This document shows positions 1 through 7,709 of a stretch of 32,430 nucleotides of DNA, piece after piece. Origin of the DNA: Gammaproteobacteria bacterium (GTDB lineage Bacteria > Pseudomonadota > Gammaproteobacteria > Steroidobacterales > UBA11654); contig JAPYQN010000015.1 of NCBI GenBank assembly GCA_029941465.1, positions 1 through 32,430 on the forward strand, in the 5' to 3' direction. How positions within the stretch are numbered: position 1 is the first letter of the stretch; each line of letters starts with the position of its first letter. The notes below the pieces were generated by a model. That model was not told the DNA's origin. It saw only the letters and a program-made list of their open reading frames with translations, and did no database searches. The translations under genes and the position numbers were made by a program.

Positions 1-10
1 AGGTAAAAAA

Positions 11-1051
11 ATGACAAGGATAGAAGAAGAAATAAAGAAAAAGGGTTATCTCTTAACAGATGGCGCTACTGGAACAAACTTATTTGACATGGGATTGGAG
101 TCAGGTTATTCCCCAGAATTCTGGAATCTAGAGTACCCTGAGCGTGTAAAAGCTAATCATGAAAATTTTATACGTGCTGGATCAGACATAGTCTTAACTA
201 ACTCATTTGGAGCCAATGAGTATAGGCTGGCTCTTCATAATGCTGAGAATAAAGTAGAAGAATTGAATTTTGAAGCGGCAAGCATTGCTAAAGAATCATC
301 TAATAAATTTGAAAAACATGTTTTTATAGCAGGCTCCATAGGTCCAACTGGTGAAATATTAGAGCCTTTGGGTGTTTTATCTAAAACAGATGCCCAAGCA
401 GCTTTTAGAAAACAAGCGTTAGCATTGAAAGACGGTGGTGCTGACTTATTATGGGTTGAAACCATGTCCTCAGAGGAAGAAATGGAAGCCGCTTTATTAG
501 GGGCAAAAGAATCTTCATTGCCAATCATTTGTTCCTATAGTTTTGATACTCATGGTAAATCAATGATGGGCCTAGAACCCTCAAAGCTTGCTGAACTTGC
601 CAGAAAATTCTATCCAGATGTTATTGGTTATGGTGCAAATTGTGGCATAGGGGCTTCTGAGTTAATTGGTTCTTTAATTTGCTTTAAAACTTCTAAAAAG
701 AATGACAATCTCTTACTTGTAGCTAAGGGTAATTGTGGTGTTCCTGAATTTAAGGGAGATGCCATAGTCTATAATGGAACCCCAGAGATGATGGCTAAGT
801 ATGCTCGACACGCTAGAGATATGGGTGCATCTATTATAGGCGGATGCTGTGGCACCACCCATGTCCATATAAAGGCAATATCTGAGTCATTAGAATCATA
901 TAAACCCTTAGTAGAAAAAATAGATCTAGATTCTATTATTAAAGATTTAGGGTCTATGACAGCAGGAAACATAGCAATGATAAATAATTATCTGAATCCA
1001 GGCTCAACACAAATAATAGCTAAAAGAGAAAGAAAGAGAAAAAGAAGATGA
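11..1051 (+). CDS. Homocysteine S-methyltransferase (Hcy-binding domain) protein, stand-alone
   Basis: N-terminal LLTDGATGTNLFDMGL; Zn-ligand-type motifs GANCGIGASE and GGCCGTTH typical of the homocysteine S-methyltransferase/BHMT/MetH N-domain family; no B12 or pterin domain attached; C-terminus AKRERKRKRR. Confidence 0.9.
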   Translation: MTRIEEEIKKKGYLLTDGATGTNLFDMGLESGYSPEFWNLEYPERVKANHENFIRAGSDIVLTNSFGANEYRLALHNAENKVEELNFEAASIAKESSNKFEKHVFIAGSIGPTGEILEPLGVLSKTDAQAAFRKQALALKDGGADLLWVETMSSEEEMEAALLGAKESSLPIICSYSFDTHGKSMMGLEPSKLAELARKFYPDVIGYGANCGIGASELIGSLICFKTSKKNDNLLLVAKGNCGVPEFKGDAIVYNGTPEMMAKYARHARDMGASIIGGCCGTTHVHIKAISESLESYKPLVEKIDLDSIIKDLGSMTAGNIAMINNYLNPGSTQIIAKRERKRKRR

Positions 1052-1114
1052 ATGACTTTGTAGCTAAAATACTTGACCTGAAGTACTATATATTCGAAAA
1101 ATTGGAGTTAGATA

Positions 1115-1804
1115 ATGCCAGAAGAATTTGATGATATTATTCTTTCGGAACTTGATGATCAAGAGCTCACAGAGCAAATGCATGAAGACCTCTACGATGG
1201 TTTAGCTGAAGAGATTGCTGAAGGAACGCAAATCTTATTAGATAGAGGATGGGAAGCAACCAAGGTTTTGGAAGAAGCTCTTGTTGAGGGTATGGTTGTT
1301 GTGGGCAAAGATTTTCGTGATGGGATTTTATTCGTTCCAGAAGTTTTATTAGCAGCCAATGCAATGAAAGCTGGCATGGCTTTGTTGGAGCCCATCTTGT
1401 CAGCATCAGGAGTTGAACCAATTGCCACAATGGTCATTGGAACCGTCAAGGGTGACATCCATGACATTGGCCAAAAACTGGTAGGTATGATGATGGAAGG
1501 CGCTGGCGTTGAAGTCTATAATCTTGGTGTAAACAACGACAAGGACGCATACATCAATGCCCTTGAAGAACATAATGCCACGATTCTTGGGATGTCAGCA
1601 TTACTCACCACAACCATGCCCTATATGAAAGTCGTGGTCGATGAATTAAAGGCAAGAGGAATTAGAGACAAATACATCATTATGGTTGGTGGCGCACCTT
1701 TGAATGATGAATTTGCTGAACATGTTGGAGCTGACGCTTATTGTATGGATGCTGGCAGTGCAGTGGAGACTATGAAAAAGCTGGTTGCTGCTAAAAATCA
1801 GTAA
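1115..1804 (+). CDS. Corrinoid (B12-binding) protein, MtbC/MetH B12-domain family
   Basis: Cap-domain-like helical N-part, then the cobalamin-binding signature VKGDIHDIGQKLVGMMMEGAGVEVYNLG (DxHxxG), GMSALLTTTM and VGGAPLN; very acidic N-terminus. Confidence 0.93.
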   Translation: MPEEFDDIILSELDDQELTEQMHEDLYDGLAEEIAEGTQILLDRGWEATKVLEEALVEGMVVVGKDFRDGILFVPEVLLAANAMKAGMALLEPILSASGVEPIATMVIGTVKGDIHDIGQKLVGMMMEGAGVEVYNLGVNNDKDAYINALEEHNATILGMSALLTTTMPYMKVVVDELKARGIRDKYIIMVGGAPLNDEFAEHVGADAYCMDAGSAVETMKKLVAAKNQ

Positions 1805-2394
1805 TGACCTCAAAAGTACTTATTATTGCTTGTGGGGCACTAGCATTCGAACTAAATCAACTGAAAAAACTCAACTCTTGGAATCATGTGAGTATAAAGT
1901 GTCTTGATGCAGAACTTCACAATACTCCTAAATTAATACCAGAAAAAATCAGAGAAAAATATCTCGCTTTGAAAGACGATTTCTCTAAAGTTTTTGTCGC
2001 CTACGCTGATTGTGGTACTGGCGGGATGTTAGATAGTCTTCTAAAAGAATATGATCTTGAAAGATTAGATGGACCCCATTGCTATGAATTTTATTCAGGA
2101 CAAAGAAATTTTACTCATTTTACTGAACAAGAACTTGGCACATTTTACTTAACCGATTTTCTAGTCAGACATTTTAAGAGATTGGTAATAGAAGGTTTGG
2201 GTATAGATAAACACCCAGAATTAAAAAATGATTATTTCAAACATTATAAAAAAGTTATCTATTTAGCGCAGTCTAGATCAGAGTCATTACAACAAGATGC
2301 TAAAAAATATGCAGATTTTTTAGACTTAGATTACTCTTTCCATTACACAGGTTTAGATAATCTAGAATCGCAATTAAATCAATCGGTTAACTAA
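1804..2394 (+). CDS. DUF1638-like conserved protein
   Basis: Intact ORF whose start overlaps the previous stop (TAATG); conserved-looking Cys motifs IIACGAL, YADCGTGG, GPHCYEFYSG fit the DUF1638 family as remembered; location inside a corrinoid methyltransferase operon. Confidence 0.75.
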   Translation: MTSKVLIIACGALAFELNQLKKLNSWNHVSIKCLDAELHNTPKLIPEKIREKYLALKDDFSKVFVAYADCGTGGMLDSLLKEYDLERLDGPHCYEFYSGQRNFTHFTEQELGTFYLTDFLVRHFKRLVIEGLGIDKHPELKNDYFKHYKKVIYLAQSRSESLQQDAKKYADFLDLDYSFHYTGLDNLESQLNQSVN

Positions 2395-2693
2395 TGGGTA
2401 AAATGATTACAATTTATTGGAGAGATATCCCCTCTCATGTGATCTATAAGGTCGGTAGGGAAAAATATAAGAAACAACTTAACCCCAAGTTTGAAGCGGC
2501 TATTGATAGAGCTGCAATGAGAGCGGGTAAAGGCTCGAGTGAGGCCTACATGTCAGAATGGAGGAGAGAAACAGTTGCCTTGCAAGGAGATCCTCAAGAG
2601 CTGGTAGATAATCTAGTCAATGAATTAGAAAATCAATTTACTGATGAGGTTCTTGAAAAAACGATTAAGGCCAAAGGAATAAAGCCAGAATAG
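2394..2693 (+). CDS. Small 'virulence factor'-annotated family protein (function unknown; corrinoid methyltransfer-associated)
   Basis: MITIYWRDIPSHVIYKVGREKYKKQLNPKFEAAIDRAAMRAG..., start overlaps the upstream stop (TAATG); an alternative start is Met at 2403. Family assignment is from memory of the pattern. Confidence 0.65.
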   Translation: MGKMITIYWRDIPSHVIYKVGREKYKKQLNPKFEAAIDRAAMRAGKGSSEAYMSEWRRETVALQGDPQELVDNLVNELENQFTDEVLEKTIKAKGIKPE

Positions 2694-2702
2694 GGGAAAG
2701 TT

Positions 2703-3581
2703 ATGCCGCAAACAATTATTAGCTCTAAAACTAAAGAAATCATTATTGGCCCAGATCAACCATTCGTAATCATTGGCGAGAGAATCAATCCAACAAATAG
2801 AAAATTGCTCGCAGAAGAAATGAAAGCAGGCAATCTTGAAAGAGTTCAACAAGATGCTATGAGTCAAGTCAATGCAGGTGCACAAATATTGGATGTTAAT
2901 GCGGGTGTCCCATTAGCTGATGAACCAAAAATTTTAGCTGACTCAATTAAATTAATTCAGAGTGTGTCTGATGTCCCGCTATGCATAGATTCTTCAATAG
3001 TTGAGGCCTTGAAATGTGGTCTTGAAGCTTATCAGGGTAAAGCTCTGTTGAATTCAGTAACTGGTGAAGAGGAACGATTAGAAACTGTTCTGCCTTTAGT
3101 TAAACAATTTGGATGTGCTGTTATTGGAATATCTAACGATGATTCAGGTATATCTGAGGATATCAATGTTCGTTTTGAGGTTGCAAAAAAGATAGTTGAA
3201 CGAGCTATGGATCATGGGATCCCCAAAGAAGACGTACTAATTGATCCATTGGTAATGCCGATAGGTGCAATCAATGATGCTGGAAAACAGGTGCTAGAGT
3301 TGATAAAGAAATTGCAGAATGAATTACAAGTTAATACCACCTGTGGTGCTTCTAATTTAAGCTTTGGTCTCCCAAATCGACATGGATTAAACACAGCTTT
3401 TATTGCAATGGCAATAGCCAATGGTATGCCCTGTGCAATCACCAACCCACTTGAAAAAGTGATAATGCAATCAGTTAGAGGAGCAAATGTGGTTATGGGG
3501 CATGACCCTGAATGTTCTGATTGGATTATGAACTACCGAGAACCAAGAGAGAAAAGAAGCAGAAGAAAAAGACGTTCTTAA
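2703..3581 (+). CDS. Methyltetrahydrofolate:corrinoid methyltransferase (pterin-binding, AcsE/MtgA/MetH pterin-domain type)
   Basis: FVIIGERINPTNRKLLAEEM, DVNAGVPLADEPK, PLCIDSSIVEALKCGL, NSVTGEEERLETVLPL, ISNDDSGI motifs of the pterin-binding TIM barrel; C-terminus REPREKRSRRKRRS. Confidence 0.9.
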   Translation: MPQTIISSKTKEIIIGPDQPFVIIGERINPTNRKLLAEEMKAGNLERVQQDAMSQVNAGAQILDVNAGVPLADEPKILADSIKLIQSVSDVPLCIDSSIVEALKCGLEAYQGKALLNSVTGEEERLETVLPLVKQFGCAVIGISNDDSGISEDINVRFEVAKKIVERAMDHGIPKEDVLIDPLVMPIGAINDAGKQVLELIKKLQNELQVNTTCGASNLSFGLPNRHGLNTAFIAMAIANGMPCAITNPLEKVIMQSVRGANVVMGHDPECSDWIMNYREPREKRSRRKRRS

Positions 3582-3592
3582 CTCTATATTCT

Positions 3593-5596
3593 ATGGCTCA
3601 AATTAATAAAAAAGAGTACAAAATTGCATTCATGCCATCAGGAAAGAGAGGTTCCTTTCCAGAGGGAACAACTATTTTAGATGCCTCGAGATCGCTTGGA
3701 GTTGATTTAGATTCTGTTTGTGGAGGTAGAGCAATTTGTGGACGTTGCCAGATAGAATTAACCGAAGGTAAATTTGCAAAACATGGCATTCAATCTAAAT
3801 CAGATCATTTATCTGGGATAACAGAGTCAGAAAAAAAATACGCAAAAAGAAAATCATTAGATAAAAAGCGAAGATTAGGCTGTCAATCTAAACTTCTTGG
3901 AGACGTGGTCATTGATATTCCTCCGGAAAGTCAGCTTCATCAACAAATAGTGCGTAAAGATTTTGAAGCCACTGATATTTTCATCAATCCAATAACACAA
4001 CTCTACTATTTTGACTCCAAAATAAATTCATCTACAAATATTGAAGAGGTAATAAAGGAAAGACTAAAAAATGACTGGTCTTTGAACATAGAGTCAATAA
4101 ATTGTGACTCAGAAACTCTCAGTGATGCAATCAAAGATTCTTCTCAGGGTTTTACGGTTGCCGTTAGAGATCAGAAAAATTTGGTAGGGGTTTGGCCTGG
4201 ATTGATTGAGACAATTTATGGTGCAGCGATTGATATTGGATCAACCACAATAGCAGTAAATTTATGTGACTTAAAAAATGGAAAAGTGCTTTCAAGTCAA
4301 GGATCTATGAATCCTCAGATAAGGTTTGGGGAAGATCTTATGAGCAGAGTTTCTTATTGCATGCAGAATCCTGGATCTCAGACTGAACTGACAAGAGTTG
4401 TGCGTGAAGCAGTCAACAACCTTATAGCAAAAGCTTGTTCTGAGACAGAAATTGAAACTAGTTTAGTGCTGGAGACGACGGTCGTTGGTAACCCAGTAAT
4501 GCATCATCTGTTTCTTGGGTTTAATCCAATCCCATTAGGTGTCGCGCCCTTTAAGCTTGAAACTAGTGACGCACTTGCTCTTAAGGCTTCTGATTATGGG
4601 ATGGATATTCATCCCCAAGCTGAAATTTATGTTTTGCCCTGTTTAGCAGGACATGTTGGAGCAGATGCAGCTGCTGTGATTCTCACCGAAAAACCATACG
4701 ATCAAAAGAAAATGAATCTCATTGTCGATGTGGGAACCAATGCAGAAATAGTTGTTGGCAATCAGGATAAAGTTTTGGCTGCCTCAAGTCCGACTGGTCC
4801 AGCTTTTGAAGGAGCTCAAATTAACTCAGGACAACGAGCCGCTCCAGGTGCAATAGAGAGAGTTAGAATTAATCGATCAACTCTAGAAGCCCGTTTCAAA
4901 GTGATAGGTTCAGATTTATGGTCTGATGATCCTGATTTTAGTGAAAACACAGTATCAATTGGTGTAACAGGGATCTGTGGATCTGGGATTATAGAAGCTG
5001 TGGCTGAAATGTACTTGTCTGGAATCATTGCTTCAGATGGGCTGATGAATGAAGAAATTGCTAAAGAGAATAAATGTCTTTTTAAAGATGGAAGAACTTA
5101 TTCCTATATGCTCTATGAGGGCAAACAGAAAATAATCGTTACACAAAATGATATCCGAGCAATACAACTAGCTAAAGGAGCATTGTATGCTGGTGCAAAA
5201 TTGTTGATGGATAAATTAGAAATTAAAAAAATAGATAAAATTAGATTAGCTGGTGCTTTTGGGAGTCACATTGATGTGAAATATGCCATGGTTTTAGGTC
5301 TTATACCTGATTGTGATCTAGATGAAGTCAGTTCAGCAGGGAATGCTGCCAGCACAGGTGCGAGAATGGCACTTCTGGATACAAAAAGTAGAAATGAAAT
5401 AGAAAAACAGGTGAAAAAGATAGAAAAGATAGAAACTGCTATGGAACCTCTATTTCAAGAATATTTTGTTAGTGCTATGTCGATACCTCATAACTCAGAT
5501 TCTTTTGATGAGTTGGGTAAAATTGTAAAATTGCCAGAAAATAAACAGGCAAAGACCACTAGAAAGAGAAGGCGAAAGAGAACATCTGATTTATAA
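3593..5596 (+). CDS. 2Fe-2S/ASKHA-domain corrinoid activation (RACo/RamA-like, DUF4445) protein
   Basis: N-terminal plant-type 2Fe-2S motif CGGRAICGRC...GC; ASKHA domain GAAIDIGSTTIAVNL, LIVDVGTNAEIVVG, GICGSGIIEAVAEMYLSG, RLAGAFGSHID. Start placed at ATG 3593 (MAQINKKEYK) rather than 3521, because 3521 lies inside the upstream gene. Confidence 0.9.
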   Translation: MAQINKKEYKIAFMPSGKRGSFPEGTTILDASRSLGVDLDSVCGGRAICGRCQIELTEGKFAKHGIQSKSDHLSGITESEKKYAKRKSLDKKRRLGCQSKLLGDVVIDIPPESQLHQQIVRKDFEATDIFINPITQLYYFDSKINSSTNIEEVIKERLKNDWSLNIESINCDSETLSDAIKDSSQGFTVAVRDQKNLVGVWPGLIETIYGAAIDIGSTTIAVNLCDLKNGKVLSSQGSMNPQIRFGEDLMSRVSYCMQNPGSQTELTRVVREAVNNLIAKACSETEIETSLVLETTVVGNPVMHHLFLGFNPIPLGVAPFKLETSDALALKASDYGMDIHPQAEIYVLPCLAGHVGADAAAVILTEKPYDQKKMNLIVDVGTNAEIVVGNQDKVLAASSPTGPAFEGAQINSGQRAAPGAIERVRINRSTLEARFKVIGSDLWSDDPDFSENTVSIGVTGICGSGIIEAVAEMYLSGIIASDGLMNEEIAKENKCLFKDGRTYSYMLYEGKQKIIVTQNDIRAIQLAKGALYAGAKLLMDKLEIKKIDKIRLAGAFGSHIDVKYAMVLGLIPDCDLDEVSSAGNAASTGARMALLDTKSRNEIEKQVKKIEKIETAMEPLFQEYFVSAMSIPHNSDSFDELGKIVKLPENKQAKTTRKRRRKRTSDL

Positions 5597-5676
5597 ATCA
5601 CCTCGAATAAAATCTCTGCAGAATAAATAATTTTGTGATAAATTCCTGTCATTACTATCCAAAACTTTCTTCTATT

Positions 5677-6882
5677 ATGGAAAAACTAGAACAACTAATT
5701 AATAACCAGGTCAAAGACTGGTCTCTAGATCAAAAATTTTATAAAGACAAAGAAATTTTTGATCTAGAGATTGAGAAAATTTATATGAATTCTTGGCTAT
5801 TAGCTGGGCATCAATCTCAAATTCCAAACACAGGTGATTATTTTCTGTTCAATCTGTTATCAGAATCAGTAATTATTATCAGAGGTAAAGATGGTGGGAT
5901 CAGGGCCTTTATGAATGTTTGCAGGCACCGTGGTTCTCACGTTTGCCTAGAGATTAAAGGCAATGTGAAGCGATTGACCTGCCCCTATCATGCATGGACT
6001 TATAACCTGGAAGGTGCTCTAGTGGCTGCTAAATATTTGAGCAATAATATAGACAAAGACAATCTCGGTCTCCATAGCTGCTCAATAGATGTAATTGAAG
6101 GATTGATCATGATTAATTTTTCAGATAACCCAATATCAATTGCAATGATGAAACAAGAATTATCAGAACCGATGCAAATGTTTGGAATGAAAGATCTGAA
6201 AATAGCGGCGCATAGAAATTATTCTATTGAGGCCAACTGGAAGCTCACAGTTGAAAATTACAATGAGTGCTATCATTGCGCTCCAGCTCATCCGGAATAT
6301 GCAAAATCGCATAGCTTAAAATATGATGAATCTAGCAAAGAATATCAATCAGCTCAAAAACTAATGATAGATGCACTTGCTAAATGCGGTATGAAAAATT
6401 ATGAAATATCTGCAGACTATGAAGATCAAATTGAATCACAAGAGCAATATGCCTATGGCCGCTATGCATTGTTCGGTAAATACATAACTGGCAGTGAAGA
6501 TGGCAAAGCCCTCGCCCCTCTGATAGGTGAAATCACTGAGTATAATCCGGGTGCTTCTGACTTCACTCTTGGTCCTGTTAGCTTTTTACTAGCCTACAGT
6601 GATCACGTGGTTGCCTATGTCTTTACCCCAGTTACTCATCAAACTAGTCAGTGTGACGTTTACTGGATGGTTGATAAAGACGCTAAAGAAGGTAAAGACT
6701 ATGATCTTGAGCGTCTGATCTGGTTATGGGATGTCACCACCAAAGCAGATGAGAGAATCATCGCGAATAATCAAAAGGGTGTTAACTCTAGAAAATATAC
6801 TTCAGGACCATTTTCTGAGAAGGAATCAACAGAGAAAAACTTTATCAGTTGGTATCTCAACCATTTGCGAGAAACTTTATAG
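5677..6882 (+). CDS. Aromatic-ring-hydroxylating dioxygenase alpha-subunit family Rieske oxygenase (GbcA-like candidate N-demethylase)
   Basis: Rieske motif CRHRGSHVC...CPYHAWTY and non-heme iron region ENYNECYHCAPAHPEY. ATG at 5677 (MEKLEQLINNQ) preferred over GTG at 5635. Confidence 0.88.
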   Translation: MEKLEQLINNQVKDWSLDQKFYKDKEIFDLEIEKIYMNSWLLAGHQSQIPNTGDYFLFNLLSESVIIIRGKDGGIRAFMNVCRHRGSHVCLEIKGNVKRLTCPYHAWTYNLEGALVAAKYLSNNIDKDNLGLHSCSIDVIEGLIMINFSDNPISIAMMKQELSEPMQMFGMKDLKIAAHRNYSIEANWKLTVENYNECYHCAPAHPEYAKSHSLKYDESSKEYQSAQKLMIDALAKCGMKNYEISADYEDQIESQEQYAYGRYALFGKYITGSEDGKALAPLIGEITEYNPGASDFTLGPVSFLLAYSDHVVAYVFTPVTHQTSQCDVYWMVDKDAKEGKDYDLERLIWLWDVTTKADERIIANNQKGVNSRKYTSGPFSEKESTEKNFISWYLNHLRETL

Positions 6883-7704
6883 CCTTTTATCATGCCATCT
6901 GAGATGGTCTTCTATAAAACTCGCGATAAAAAAATAACTATGATCGTAGCCTTCATGTTGCCTTAACTGAATAGGAACGTTTTTTTGCTTACAGGCCTCT
7001 TGCAACAATCCAGGTTTGAGATATTGCTCTAGATACTCATCATCTAATCCTTGATCGATCAAAATATCTGAATACCACCCTCTATTTAATATTAACTCAG
7101 TGGCATCATACTCAAGCCATTTCAATTGTTGATCACCTAAATATATTGCAAATGCATTTTCCCCCCAACCCACTTTTGTGGGAGAACAAATCGGGGCAAA
7201 TGCTGAAACTGACTTAAACAATTCAGGATTTTTAATAGCTATCGTTAGGGCACCATGGCCCCCCATCGAGTGACCAAATATTCCTGTTTTACCCCTATCT
7301 ATTGGAAAATTATTACCCATAGTCTCTATGAGATCCTTGGTGATGTATGTATACATATTAAAATGTTTATCCCATGGTGACTCAGTAGCGTCTAGATAGA
7401 ATCCTGCACCTTGTCCCAAAGCATAATTTTCATTGTCAGGGACACCCTCGCCTCTTGGGCTAGTGTCAGGCGAGACAATAATCATCTTCAATTCAGAGGC
7501 AATGCGTTGAACGCCTGATTTAACCCTAAAATTCTCTTCGCTACAGGTTAAACCAGATAACCATACCAAGGTTTTAAGCTTTTCTGATGACTTGTGTTCT
7601 GGAACAAAAACAGAAAAGGTCATGTCACATTGAGTTGACTCAGAATAATGTGAGCAAACTTGGTGGTTACCGTTGAAACTTTTATTGCTTTGAACAATGT
7701 CCAT
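6877..7704 (-). CDS. fghA: S-formylglutathione hydrolase
   Basis: VWLSGLTCSEENF, SPDTSPRGEGVPD, nucleophile elbow GHSMGGHGALT, GYDHSYFFI; esterase D family. Confidence 0.92.
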   Translation of the reverse strand: MDIVQSNKSFNGNHQVCSHYSESTQCDMTFSVFVPEHKSSEKLKTLVWLSGLTCSEENFRVKSGVQRIASELKMIIVSPDTSPRGEGVPDNENYALGQGAGFYLDATESPWDKHFNMYTYITKDLIETMGNNFPIDRGKTGIFGHSMGGHGALTIAIKNPELFKSVSAFAPICSPTKVGWGENAFAIYLGDQQLKWLEYDATELILNRGWYSDILIDQGLDDEYLEQYLKPGLLQEACKQKNVPIQLRQHEGYDHSYFFIASFIEDHLRWHDKRL

Positions 7705-7709
7705 TAGAG

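Noticed and set aside
1167-1467. Two antisense ORFs (87 and 91 aa) over the corrinoid protein gene
   Set aside because: Shadow ORFs opposite a strongly supported CDS, with no recognisable motifs.
2394-2693. Interpretation as a pathogenicity or virulence determinant
   Set aside because: The family name is a historical annotation; its context is a B12 methyl-transfer operon and nothing nearby suggests virulence.
3521-3592. 24-residue basic N-terminal extension (MDYELPRTKREKKQKKKTFLTLYS) of the reactivator ORF
   Set aside because: It lies inside the 3' coding end of the methyl-THF methyltransferase in another frame; its basic nature is a by-product of the purine-rich tail codons. ATG 3593 starts directly before the 2Fe-2S domain.
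6895-6907. CCATCT-G-AGATGG hairpin near the Rieske/fghA junction as a terminator
   Set aside because: The loop would be a single nucleotide, there is no following U-tract, and it lies within fghA coding sequence.
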